64,000 nt of DNA from Vreelandella glaciei (GTDB lineage Bacteria > Pseudomonadota > Gammaproteobacteria > Pseudomonadales > Halomonadaceae): NCBI RefSeq assembly GCF_013415125.1, contig NZ_JACCDE010000021.1, positions 33,134-97,133 on the forward strand. Direction: 5' to 3'. Every line of letters starts with the position of its first letter. The stretch's first letter is position 1. The notes beneath the pieces are model-generated. The model was not told where the DNA came from. It worked only from the letters and a program-made list of their open reading frames with translations, and did not search any database. The position numbers and the translations under genes are program-made. Shown here in pieces: positions 46,365-54,989 of this stretch.

Positions 46365-47192
46365 TTATGCTGTATGAGAAGACTGACTGGTACTGGCGAT
46401 ACGCTGCCAGGCAGCCAATATGGCGGCACGCGTCTCATCCGGATGCTCCATCGGGAACATATGCGTGCCGGGAACCTCGCTCACCGATAACCCCTTGCGC
46501 CTCAAGCGTTTGATACGAGATGCCGTCAACAGGTGCGACTCGTTACCCGCCACCAGCTCAAGCGGCACGCCAAGCCGCTGTGGCAGGCGCGAAAGGTGAT
46601 CCGGCAGATGGCGGAAAATCTCCACCTCAATACTCGGATCGAAGGTCAGTTCTGCGCTGCCGTCATCCAATATGCGTGTCCCTGCTTCAATGTAGTCGTT
46701 GAGTGCTTCCGGGGTAAAGCGGCGAAACAGACCACGACGCCCCAGCGAAGTCGCCATGACCTCTCTGCTCGGCCACACGGTGCGCCGCCCTAAGGTTTTA
46801 CCCGCTGGCGTTACCCGGTCCACAAAGCCAAACCGCTTGGCGGCTTTCATCGCCCAGGCATCCGTTCCCAGCATCAACGGCGGGTCCAGCATGATCACCC
46901 CGCAAAAGCGCTCGGGCTGTTTATCGGCCGCCATGGCCATCAGCGTCCCCCCCAGCGAATGCCCCACGCCCAGCAGCGGTTTATCACTCTGCGGTAGGTA
47001 GCTCAGCAGCTCATCCACCAGATTGCCCCAATTGTGATTCACCGGGTAATCCGGGTGGTGGCCCAGCCGATCCAGCGGGTGCAGGTCAAACATCTCTGCC
47101 AGCGGATTGAGCAAGCTGCGATAGCTCAGCCCTGGAAAACCATTGGCATGGGCAAACACTAAACGGGGGCGTTGGGTAGCATCAGCAGGCAT
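46365..47192 (-). CDS. Alpha/beta hydrolase
   Basis: Soluble hydrolase of 275 aa, substrate unknown. The oxyanion-side motif HANGFPG (15-21), nucleophile elbow GHSLGG with Ser79, and a C-terminal His in GTHMFPMEHPD (about 242-252) complete a likely Ser-Asp-His triad. No signal peptide. It is transcribed with the small YkoF-like gene behind it. Confidence 0.88.
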   Translation of the reverse strand: MPADATQRPRLVFAHANGFPGLSYRSLLNPLAEMFDLHPLDRLGHHPDYPVNHNWGNLVDELLSYLPQSDKPLLGVGHSLGGTLMAMAADKQPERFCGVIMLDPPLMLGTDAWAMKAAKRFGFVDRVTPAGKTLGRRTVWPSREVMATSLGRRGLFRRFTPEALNDYIEAGTRILDDGSAELTFDPSIEVEIFRHLPDHLSRLPQRLGVPLELVAGNESHLLTASRIKRLRRKGLSVSEVPGTHMFPMEHPDETRAAILAAWQRIASTSQSSHTA

Positions 47193-47301
47193 GGCAGGGC
47201 TCGTGAGTAATCAAATGTAGGATAAACAAATCAAACTATCATACGTCTGTTTTATCGCGGGCCTGGTGGAGCGTCAATCCATAAAAGGATTAACAGGCTA
47301 A

Positions 47302-48348
47302 TTAAAACAACGACAGCTGATGCTCCTGGCTGTTTTCCGCGAGCCGATAGCCTACGCCCAGCAGGCGCACGGGGCGCTCGCCTCTGGCCCAGCCAACGTT
47401 AAGCAGCGTTTCGAACTGAGCAAGATTGGGAGCAGGATCAGCGTGTTCGACGGTGGTTTGAGTAAAGTCGTTGAATTTTACTTTGACGATGAGGCCGCGC
47501 ACCGCCAATGGCGGGTCTAGACGTGCATAGCGGCGCTCCAGATCTTCGATCAGCGCGGGTAGTTCTCGGTGACAGGCATCGAGGTTGGGTAAATCCTGAG
47601 CATAGGTCTGCTCGGTACTCACCGATTTGCGCTCCCGGTGGGTTTTCACTGGGCGCTCGTCCCGCCCCCAGCTTAGCTCATGCAGCCGCCGTCCAAAACG
47701 GCCAAAGTGCTCGACCAGGTCGGTTAGCGAACGGGTACGCAGGTCAGCACAGGTATGAATATCCAGCCCCGCTAACTTCTCAGCCGTACGCGGGCCCACC
47801 CCATGGATTTTCTTGACCGGCAGTTGCTGCACAAAGCTATCGACCTTATCTGGCGTGATCACGCACAGGCCGTCGGGCTTGTTCCAGTCGCTAGCGATTT
47901 TAGCCAGAAACTTATTGGGCGCGACGCCTGCTGAAACGGTGATCCCCACTTCTCGGCTGACCCGTTCGCGGATCGCTTCGGCCATTAGTGTCGCGCTACC
48001 GTGATGCAGCGTGACCTCTGAGACATCCAGAAACGCCTCATCCAGCGAGAGCGGTTCGATCAGTTCAGTCACATCGCGATAAATGGCGAAGACCTGGCGG
48101 GCGACCTCTTTGTATTTGGCCATATCGCCGCGAATCACAGTGAGATGCGGGCAGCGCTTAAGCGCTTGGCCCATGGGCATGGCCGAGTGAATGCCAAACT
48201 CGCGGGCGGGATAGTTGCAGGTGGCAACCACCCCGCGCTGCTCGACGCTGCCGCCAATGGCAATGGGGATATCCCGCAGCGCGGGGTTGTCGCGCACTTC
48301 CACTGCTGCATAAAAGCAGTCACAGTCGCAGTGAATGATTTTGCGCAC
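47302..48348 (-). CDS. dinB: DNA polymerase IV
   Basis: Y-family translesion polymerase, 348 aa. Catalytic residues are in DCDCFYAAVE (about 8-17) and SLDEAFLDV (about 101-109). The thumb has the HhH-like KIHGVGPRTAEKLAGL (about 180) and the little-finger domain follows. It ends in QLSLF, a perfect beta-clamp binding pentapeptide (QxxLF). No clear LexA box is visible in the 43 bases to selO, so any SOS control would need a promoter inside or beyond that gene's 3' end. Confidence 0.96.
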   Translation of the reverse strand: MRKIIHCDCDCFYAAVEVRDNPALRDIPIAIGGSVEQRGVVATCNYPAREFGIHSAMPMGQALKRCPHLTVIRGDMAKYKEVARQVFAIYRDVTELIEPLSLDEAFLDVSEVTLHHGSATLMAEAIRERVSREVGITVSAGVAPNKFLAKIASDWNKPDGLCVITPDKVDSFVQQLPVKKIHGVGPRTAEKLAGLDIHTCADLRTRSLTDLVEHFGRFGRRLHELSWGRDERPVKTHRERKSVSTEQTYAQDLPNLDACHRELPALIEDLERRYARLDPPLAVRGLIVKVKFNDFTQTTVEHADPAPNLAQFETLLNVGWARGERPVRLLGVGYRLAENSQEHQLSLF

Positions 48349-48391
48349 CGGCTACCCTTCTACCTGTAAAAAACCACAGTTTATCACAGCC

Positions 48392-49855
48392 TCAGGTGCC
48401 GCAGAACGTTCTCAACACTTGCTCATTTTCCGTAGCAGGCGCTGCTGAACGGCGCGCTTCAACAGATTCATCGAACGGCTTAGTCACAACTGCCAATAAA
48501 GTGTGGAAAGGCGCAAAATCACCATCGTAAGCGGCATCAATGGCTTCCTGAACCCGGTGGTTGCGGGGAATGATCACCGGGTTGGCGCTTCGCATGGCGG
48601 CGGAGCGCGGGCTGTCTTGACTGACGACTTGCTCGGCCTGCCAAGTCTCCAGCCACGCGGTCAACTCACTGGGCTGAGTCGTCAGCGCCAGCAGCGCTTC
48701 ACGGTGCTCATCACTCGGCGAAAGTGCGTAGTGAGTGAGCGCATCGAAGGTGGCGGTCATATCCATCCGCCCTTGATGCATCTGGCTTTCCAGTGCTTCC
48801 ATCAATGGCGCTGCTTGAGGGCTTTCCGCCGCCAAGCCGAGTTTATCGGCATGCAAGCGGAGCTGCTCTGCGCTGAACAGCGTATCGAAGCGACGAATGA
48901 CGTCAGTGGCCTGCTGCACCAGCGCGTCGCCCTCTTCACGCATTAATGGCAACAGCGTTTCGGCAAAGCGCGCCAAGTTCCACTGAGCAATGGCGGGCTG
49001 GTTCTCAAAGGCGTAGCGCTTACCCTGATCGATGGAGCTAAACACCTTCTGTGGATCAAACTGCTCCATAAAGGCACAGGGGCCGTAGTCGATGGTCTCC
49101 CCGGCGATGCTGCAGTTATCGGTATTCATCACGCCGTGGATAAAGCCGACGCTCATCCAGCGCGCAATCAGCACCGCTTGGCGGGCCACCACCGCCTCTA
49201 ATAGCGCCAAATACGGGTCTTCCGCGTTGGCGGCTTCCGGGTAGTGGCGCTCAATAACATGATCCGCCAGTGCTTTAAGCAGTACTTCATCCCGTTGCGC
49301 AGCGGCAAACTGAAAGGTGCCCACGCGAATATGACTGCTTGCCACGCGGGTAAAGACGGCGCCAGGCTCGGCCATCTGCCGCACCACCCGCTCGCCGCTG
49401 GTCACTGCCGCCAGAGCACGGGTGGTGGGAATACCCATCGCGGCCATAAATTCGCTGACCAGGTATTCACGCAGCACCGGGCCTAGCGGCGAACGACCAT
49501 CGCCACCGCGAGAAAACGGCGTGCGGCCGCTGCCTTTTAGCTGCACATCGCGGCGCACGCCGCTCTGGTCGATCACCTCACCCAGCAGCAGCGCGCGGCC
49601 ATCGCCCAACTGGGGCACAAAATTGCCGAACTGGTGGCCTGCGTAACCTAATGCGCCCGGCTGAGAACTCGGCATGGGCTGATTACCGCTAAACCACTGA
49701 GCCAGCGTCGCAGCTTCAGGAACGTCATTCGCTCCCAGTTCACGGGCAAGCGGGGCATTAAATGCGATCAGCTCTGGGCTGGCCACGGGCGTTGCCTGGG
49801 TAGCGACCCAGAGAGGTTCAGGCAAGGTGGCATAAAGATGTTCAAATGACAGCAC
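48392..49855 (-). CDS. selO: Protein adenylyltransferase SelO (YdiU)
   Basis: Pseudokinase-fold enzyme that transfers AMP to Ser/Thr/Tyr residues of proteins, linked to redox stress. It has 487 aa. The N-terminal YAGHQFGNFVPQLGDGRA motif (about 70-87), the SGRTPFSRGGDGR loop and the metal/catalytic pair MNTDN and DYGPCAF (about 245-262) are intact. It lacks the C-terminal selenocysteine/Cys motif CGC of some relatives; the chain ends FCGT. dinB follows on the same strand. Confidence 0.93.
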   Translation of the reverse strand: MLSFEHLYATLPEPLWVATQATPVASPELIAFNAPLARELGANDVPEAATLAQWFSGNQPMPSSQPGALGYAGHQFGNFVPQLGDGRALLLGEVIDQSGVRRDVQLKGSGRTPFSRGGDGRSPLGPVLREYLVSEFMAAMGIPTTRALAAVTSGERVVRQMAEPGAVFTRVASSHIRVGTFQFAAAQRDEVLLKALADHVIERHYPEAANAEDPYLALLEAVVARQAVLIARWMSVGFIHGVMNTDNCSIAGETIDYGPCAFMEQFDPQKVFSSIDQGKRYAFENQPAIAQWNLARFAETLLPLMREEGDALVQQATDVIRRFDTLFSAEQLRLHADKLGLAAESPQAAPLMEALESQMHQGRMDMTATFDALTHYALSPSDEHREALLALTTQPSELTAWLETWQAEQVVSQDSPRSAAMRSANPVIIPRNHRVQEAIDAAYDGDFAPFHTLLAVVTKPFDESVEARRSAAPATENEQVLRTFCGT

Positions 49856-49925
49856 GATACACTCCGCTTCAATTGGCTGTGGTTAGCTAATACCCTAGCA
49901 CTCTACTCAAGTAAACGCCGAGGCG

Positions 49926-50561
49926 ATGATGTTAAAACCGTGCCCAACTTTGCCTAATGTTAAAAGCAGCGCGCTAACACCCCTCCCCCGCGACTTCTAT
50001 AATCGCGACACGCTCGAAGTGGCGCGAGACCTACTGGGCTGCTGGCTGGTGCGTGAACATAATGGCGAGCAGATGGCGGCACGAATTGTCGAAACCGAGG
50101 CTTATTGCGGCGCCGAAGACTCTGCCTGCCATGCCCACCGTCGCCGCTCACCGCGAACAGAAGCGATGTTCGGCCCCGCTGGCCACGCTTATGTCTATCT
50201 CGTTTACGGCATGCACTGGCTGCTAAACGTGGTGACTGAACCGGAAGGCTCGCCCTGCGCGGTGTTGATTCGTGCGATAGAGCCCACCGTTAACGAAGCC
50301 GCCATGCGAGCCACCCGCCAAGCTTTAGGTAAACAGCTCAGCAATGGCCCCGGCAAGCTCACTCGTGCAATGACGATCGATAAAGCGCTGTATGGTCACG
50401 ATATGACCCAGGCTGACAAGCTCTGGATTAGCACAGCAACCCACGACGCCTCGATAGTCAGTGGCCCACGTGTGGGCATCGATTACGCCAAACCCGAGCA
50501 CCGCGATGCGCCATGGCGGCTCTGGTTGGAAGATAATGCGTGGGTATCGAAGGCGCGCTAG
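49926..50561 (+). CDS. DNA-3-methyladenine glycosylase (Mpg/AAG type)
   Basis: Removes alkylated purines from DNA. It has 211 aa and belongs to the eukaryotic-like AAG family, unrelated to AlkA or Tag. The core is ARDLLGCWLV, catalytic glutamate in RIVETEAYCG (about 54-64), HRRRSPRTEAMFGPAGHAYVYLVYGMHWLLNVV with the intercalating Tyr, and GPGKLTRAM. Convergent with the sirtuin gene, 12 bases apart. Confidence 0.93.
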   Translation: MMLKPCPTLPNVKSSALTPLPRDFYNRDTLEVARDLLGCWLVREHNGEQMAARIVETEAYCGAEDSACHAHRRRSPRTEAMFGPAGHAYVYLVYGMHWLLNVVTEPEGSPCAVLIRAIEPTVNEAAMRATRQALGKQLSNGPGKLTRAMTIDKALYGHDMTQADKLWISTATHDASIVSGPRVGIDYAKPEHRDAPWRLWLEDNAWVSKAR

Positions 50562-50573
50562 TGCTGAACAGGA

Positions 50574-51419
50574 CTAAGTGCCCTGCAAACAGCGAACTGC
50601 CTGCTCAAGCACCGGCGTCAACGGCGCTCGCCACTGATGGGTCAATAGCGCATCTGCCCTTGTGACGCCGAGGGAGAGCGATGCTAACGGGATGCCCCGC
50701 TCATGGGCGGCGCGGCAGAAACGGTAGCCTGAAAACACCATCAACGAGGTGCCCACGGCCAGCACCGCCTCCGCCTCGGCCAGCGCTACCTGGGCTGCCA
50801 GCCGCCGTTCGGCGGGCACCACATCGCCGTAGAACACCACATCAGGCTTTAAGATACCGCTGCAGCGCGGGCAGTCGAAAATACGAAACGTGCTGAAATC
50901 GGTTTCCAGGTCGGCATCGCCATCCGGAGCGTGCCCCGCCTGCAAACCAGTAAAGCTCGGATTCATGCGCGCCATTTCGGCATGCATGGCATGGCGCATC
51001 ATTTGGTAGTCGCACACCATGCACTTCACCATATCCGCCCGGCCATGCAGGTCGATCACCCGTCGCGAACCAGCCCGCTGATGCAAACGGTCAACGTTTT
51101 GGGTCACTAACTGCTGGATATAGCCACGTGACTCCAGCGCGGCCAGCGCACGGTGCGCACCGCTGGCCTGGGCTTCGCGCATAGCGCTAAAGCCGATCAG
51201 CGCGCGAGCCCAGTAGCGCTGGCGTACGTGATGAGAACTCATGAAGTCGCCATGCTGCACCGGTGGCGGCCGCTTCCACTGCCCATCCGCATCCCGATAG
51301 TCCGGAATGCCGCTGTCGGTACTTACGCCCGCACCGGTAATCACCCACAGTTTGGGGTGCTGTTGAATAAACGCTGCCAGCTCCTCACCCGCCTGGGTAA
51401 CGCTATTGGCTATTTCCAT
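50574..51419 (-). CDS. Sir2 family NAD-dependent protein deacetylase
   Basis: Class II-like sirtuin of 281 aa from ATG 51419 (a start at 51449 is also open). NAD-binding GAGVSTDSGIPDYR (about 30-43), QNVDRLH with the conserved Asn-Asp, catalytic His in IDLHG, and zinc ligands CMVC plus CPRC with a long insert between the pairs. GTSLMVFSGYRF completes the fold. Substrates unknown. It is divergent from the UbiF-like gene. Confidence 0.92.
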   Translation of the reverse strand: MEIANSVTQAGEELAAFIQQHPKLWVITGAGVSTDSGIPDYRDADGQWKRPPPVQHGDFMSSHHVRQRYWARALIGFSAMREAQASGAHRALAALESRGYIQQLVTQNVDRLHQRAGSRRVIDLHGRADMVKCMVCDYQMMRHAMHAEMARMNPSFTGLQAGHAPDGDADLETDFSTFRIFDCPRCSGILKPDVVFYGDVVPAERRLAAQVALAEAEAVLAVGTSLMVFSGYRFCRAAHERGIPLASLSLGVTRADALLTHQWRAPLTPVLEQAVRCLQGT

Positions 51420-51526
51420 GGCCTGCGACAATCGTTCACCTCTAGGCAATCTTGCTCAAACTCAACGATACTGTATGACAAGCAATGCCTGCGCAATGCG
51501 CAAAAGCACCTCATTTTAAGGAGCAT

Positions 51527-52714
51527 ATGATGCAACAGTCTGAGCAACACGACCATGATGTCATCATTGTCGGCGGCGGAATGGTCGGTGCCGCACTGGC
51601 GGCGCGCTTGGGCCATACGGGCTTCTCCGTGGGTTTGGTTGAGCAAGGCGATGCCCCTACCCCACCCAGCGGCGTTTATGACCTGCGCATCTCATCGCTG
51701 AATGCGCGCTCGCTGGCATTTATCAAGGCAAGCGGCACCACCCTGCCGGAAGAGCGTAGCTGCCCGTTTCGCCATATCGATGTTTCCAACCAGGACGGCA
51801 CCGGCCATTCGCTGTTCTCCGCTGAAGATAGCGGCATGAAAGACTTCGGCATCTTTATCGAAAACCGTACGCTGCAGTATTCGCTATGGCAGCGCATAGA
51901 ACAGCTGCCCAGCGTTACTTGTTATACCCAGTGCGCACCGTTAAGTACCGTGTCGGCGACGAACAGCCGACTATTGGAGTTGGATAACGGCAAAACCCTA
52001 AGCGCCCGCCTGATTGTCGGCGCCGACGGGGCAACATCGACGCTGCGTTCGCTGGCCGGCATTAGCGTGACGAACTATGACTATCATCAGCGGGCGATGA
52101 TCATTAACGTGGAAACCGAACTGCCACAGCAGGATGTTAGTTGGCAGGTATTTACCCCCACCGGCCCCTTGGCCATGCTGCCGCTGCCCGGCCACAACGC
52201 CTCCTTGGTGTGGTACGACAGAGATGAGACCACCAAAGCCCGCGAGCAGTTGGACGACGATGCACTGAAAGCCGCCATCGAAATGGCTTTCCCCAAACGC
52301 CTGGGTAATCTTATTCGCATCGTGGCGCGGGCCAGCTTTCCCATCAAGCGCCAGCACGCCCACCGCTATATCGGCAAGCGCTTAGCACTGATTGGCGATG
52401 CCGCCCATGTGGTGCATCCGTTGGCGGGCCAGGGGTTAAATATCGGCCTGCACGACGCTGACACCCTGGCCGAGATCATCGTTCAGGGCCGCGACCCCGG
52501 TGACTATGTCAACCTACTGCGCTTTGAGTGCCAGCGCCGCGCTGCCAACCAAGCGATGATCGCCGCCACCGACACTTTTCACCACCTGTTTACCGGTGCC
52601 AAGCCGCTGCGCCAACTAGGCGACTTAAGTCTACAGCTCGCCGAGCGCTTCCCGTTCGCCAAACGCATGATGATGCAGCAAGCCAACGGGTTGAATCCGT
52701 TTAAAATGTACTGA
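51527..52714 (+). CDS. UbiH/UbiF family FAD-dependent hydroxylase
   Basis: Aromatic-ring hydroxylase of the ubiquinone pathway family, 395 aa from ATG 51527, which follows AAGGAG. FAD-binding GGGMVGAALA (about 15-24), the DG motif GADGATSTLR (about 165-174) and GDAAHVVHPLAGQGLNIGL (about 290) are present. It resembles UbiF most (C5 hydroxylation), but UbiH or UbiM cannot be excluded by eye. The gene ends in NPFKMY; a possible 16-base leftover of this same end lies at 54892. Confidence 0.88.
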   Translation: MMQQSEQHDHDVIIVGGGMVGAALAARLGHTGFSVGLVEQGDAPTPPSGVYDLRISSLNARSLAFIKASGTTLPEERSCPFRHIDVSNQDGTGHSLFSAEDSGMKDFGIFIENRTLQYSLWQRIEQLPSVTCYTQCAPLSTVSATNSRLLELDNGKTLSARLIVGADGATSTLRSLAGISVTNYDYHQRAMIINVETELPQQDVSWQVFTPTGPLAMLPLPGHNASLVWYDRDETTKAREQLDDDALKAAIEMAFPKRLGNLIRIVARASFPIKRQHAHRYIGKRLALIGDAAHVVHPLAGQGLNIGLHDADTLAEIIVQGRDPGDYVNLLRFECQRRAANQAMIAATDTFHHLFTGAKPLRQLGDLSLQLAERFPFAKRMMMQQANGLNPFKMY

Positions 52715-52744
52715 GTCTCGTTTGGGCCGACACCGCTTTACATA

Positions 52745-52830
52745 CATACTGCCAAAACGGCAGGCCAAGTAACCGACGATGGCATTAGCTTCAGCCGCGA
52801 CTGATCTAACGGCGCGCCCTCAAGACACGG
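52745..52830 (+). pseudogene. Possible relic related to the lipoprotein gene at 58825
   Basis: The 217-base gap after the UbiF-like gene has no intact gene. GGCAGGCCA followed by GGCATTAGCTTCA resembles the middle of the 58825 lipoprotein gene with a shifted frame. The 14-mer GCCGCGACTGATCT (52794-52807) is identical to that gene's last codons and first bases downstream (59237-59250), with CGGC and CTCAAG also conserved after it. Very short and decayed. Confidence 0.3.
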
Positions 52831-52931
52831 CGCGCTTCAGCGCTCAATAGCCACGCCTACATGAACATCACCGTAGAGGACGTACCGATAGCCTGTAACC
52901 TGTCTAAGGCCTATTAGCCACCGGCGCTGCA

Positions 52932-53609
52932 TCACTGGCCATCCTCTGCTTCAGAGGTCGCCTGTACGTGTCTCTCTACGGCATCAATCAGCGCTTGCAT
53001 ACCAAAGGGGTCTAAAGGTTCGCCATTAATGAAAAAGGTCGGTGTTTGGCGAATCTGGTTTGCCCTGACATCCGCCATGTCTTGGTCGATCACCGCCTGT
53101 ACATCAGCAGAGGTAAGTTGTTCCTCGGCAGCCGCTCGATCAAGACCCGCTTCGCTGGCGATTTCCAAGATAGCGGATTCATCAAAACTGCCATGAGATG
53201 CCCACTGCTCCTGGCGAGCCAGCAGTGCTTCCAGTACCGGTTCGAACACCCCCTGACGACGCGCGACTTCCAACACACGAATGGCCTTATCAGATACGTC
53301 GCCGTGGAAAGGCGTATAGCGCACGATTAGCCGCACTTTTTCCGGATAGGTTTCCAGAATACGTTTGGTAAGTGGATAGAAGGCGCGGCAGGCTTCGCAG
53401 GCCGGGTCGAAAAACTCAACAATCGTCACTGGCGCGTCTGCTTGCCCCAGGATTGGGGAGTGTGAACGCACCAAGGAACTTTCGGCCTGGGCTCCATTCT
53501 CACTGGCCGCCTCAGCTTGCATATCCAAGAGTGCAGGTTTTGATACCATCACGATGGCAGCCATTAGCATCAACGTACCCGCAAGCATAAAAGACGTTTT
53601 TTTGAACAT
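52932..53609 (-). CDS. DsbA-like thiol:disulfide oxidoreductase
   Basis: Thioredoxin-fold protein of 225 aa, exported or membrane-anchored by an N-terminal hydrophobic helix (about 7-25). Active site FFDPACEACRAFYP with C71 and C74 (CxxC = CEAC), helical insertion, and cis-proline in QTPTFFINGEP (about 190). The CEAC centre belongs to the BdbD/DsbA_2 branch rather than classic CPHC DsbA; no DsbB or VKOR partner is next to it. It lies in tandem behind the zinc exporter gene. Confidence 0.88.
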   Translation of the reverse strand: MFKKTSFMLAGTLMLMAAIVMVSKPALLDMQAEAASENGAQAESSLVRSHSPILGQADAPVTIVEFFDPACEACRAFYPLTKRILETYPEKVRLIVRYTPFHGDVSDKAIRVLEVARRQGVFEPVLEALLARQEQWASHGSFDESAILEIASEAGLDRAAAEEQLTSADVQAVIDQDMADVRANQIRQTPTFFINGEPLDPFGMQALIDAVERHVQATSEAEDGQ

Positions 53610-53712
53610 TTTTCTCTCTCTGTTTCAAAGGTGTGGTTAAAAAACCAGGTCGGGACGCTACGACATGAAGCCAAATGGTAAATAGACATCTAAACGAGCG
53701 TGTTTTGGCCTG

Positions 53713-54627
53713 TTACTCATGCCCATAAAGGTTGGCATCCTGATGCGCGTGATCAATATGCTCAAACTCCAAGCTGGAATGGACAATGTTGAAGCGCTTT
53801 TTTAGCTGATCTTTGATCGCTGCTTTCACTGATTCAAGCCGCTGCCAACCTGCTTCCGTCATAACCACGTGGCAATCAAGGGCGGCCGCATTTTCCTGCA
53901 TCTGCCACAGGTGCACATGATGAATATCCTGGACACCCTCGATGTTCCGTACGGTTTCAATGACGCCTTGCCCGTCAATGTCAGGCGGAGATCCCAGCAT
54001 CAGCGTGCGGATAGGGCCACCAATTTCTGAGAAGGCAAGGTAAAGAATATACAGCGCAATCCCTATCGTAATGGCGGGATCTACCCAACGCATGTCGTAC
54101 AGCAAAATCAGTGAGCCGCCGATAATCACGGCGATGGAGGCAAACGCATCCGATAAGTTGTGCAGAAACAGAGCGCGGATATTGACACTCTCTTTTTGCA
54201 TCGACCAAGTGAGCATGGCGGTCAGTGCATCGATGACAAGCGCGACCCCACCAATGATAACGATGATCCAACCCTGTATCTCAGGGGGATGGATCATGCG
54301 CATAGCGCCTTCGTAAATCAGATAGACGCCGACGATAATGAGCGTGGTGTAGTTAATGAGTGCTGCCACTATCTCGATGCGGCCATAGCCAAAGGTCATG
54401 TGCGCATCGGCAGGCCGTCTTGCGATTTTGCGGGCGGCAAAGGCAATGACGAGCGCTGCCATGTCAGAAAAATTATGCAGCGCATCAGCGATAAGAGACA
54501 GGCTTCCCGACAGAATGCCACCGACGATTTGGGCGATGGTTAACAGACCATTGGCCCAAATGGAAATGCTGACGCGCCGGTCGCCAGAGACCGGATCAAT
54601 GTGGGCATGATCATGATGATGTCCCAT
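53713..54627 (-). CDS. Cation diffusion facilitator zinc/cadmium exporter
   Basis: Proton-coupled metal efflux pump of the inner membrane, 304 aa. A His-rich N-terminus (GHHHDHAH) is followed by six transmembrane helices (from about 23 to 205). Zinc-site motifs are DALHNFSD (48-55) in helix 2 and HNLSDAFAS in helix 5. A cytoplasmic ferredoxin-like domain contains HHVHLWQM and ends with further His residues. A MerR-type promoter directly upstream (54661-54691) fits metal induction. Confidence 0.94.
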   Translation of the reverse strand: MGHHHDHAHIDPVSGDRRVSISIWANGLLTIAQIVGGILSGSLSLIADALHNFSDMAALVIAFAARKIARRPADAHMTFGYGRIEIVAALINYTTLIIVGVYLIYEGAMRMIHPPEIQGWIIVIIGGVALVIDALTAMLTWSMQKESVNIRALFLHNLSDAFASIAVIIGGSLILLYDMRWVDPAITIGIALYILYLAFSEIGGPIRTLMLGSPPDIDGQGVIETVRNIEGVQDIHHVHLWQMQENAAALDCHVVMTEAGWQRLESVKAAIKDQLKKRFNIVHSSLEFEHIDHAHQDANLYGHE

Positions 54628-54660
54628 CTGTTAACCTCATTCGGATTATTCATTCCCTTC

Positions 54661-54691
54661 ACTATAAAACCTCTAGCCACTAAAGCTTCAA
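54661..54691 (-). promoter_or_regulatory. MerR-type promoter of the zinc exporter
   Basis: On the minus strand: -35 TTGAAG (54686-54691), a 19-base spacer and -10 TATAGT (54661-54666). The over-long spacer contains the imperfect dyad CTTTAGTGGCTAGAGG, as at ZntR/CadR/PbrR-regulated promoters. It would start transcription about 25 bases before the exporter's ATG. Confidence 0.75.
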
Positions 54692-54738
54692 CCCTTGAGT
54701 ATTGTCTATTTGCACCGCTCCGGTGGGGTAACGCTTGC

Positions 54739-54876
54739 CTAGATACTGGCGTAGCGATCGAGCTGCAACTGCTCCGCAAATTGATTGATCGTCTTGGTTA
54801 GATTGGCAAAGGTGGGTAAATCCGGTGCCAATACGTGATACCTATAGGCAAGCGCCTCAAGCAGATCGCACCACAT
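54739..54876 (-). pseudogene. Alpha/beta hydrolase fragment
   Basis: A 45-codon frame reads LLEALAYRYHVLAPDLP then continues to DRYASI and stops, matching the first third of an alpha/beta hydrolase (strand beta4 and the helix after it), without the nucleophile region. It lies where a divergent MerR-family gene would be expected. With its flanks it accounts for most of the 362-base gap 54628-54989. Confidence 0.6.
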
Positions 54877-54881
54877 TTACG

Positions 54882-54913
54882 AGGGGGCAGCGAATCCGTT
54901 TAAAATGCGCTAG
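54882..54913 (+). pseudogene. Possible leftover 3' end of a UbiF-like gene
   Basis: In frame with a stop, it encodes ANPFKMR, like the last residues (NPFKMY) of the hydroxylase at 51527. Sixteen consecutive bases, GAATCCGTTTAAAATG, are identical at 54892-54907 and 52693-52708. Confidence 0.45.
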
Positions 54914-54989
54914 AACCGACTACGCTGAGAAGGCAGCGGCTCACTGTCGCCAATAACAACCACAATAACCTCTCATCTAAGGATCGCTT

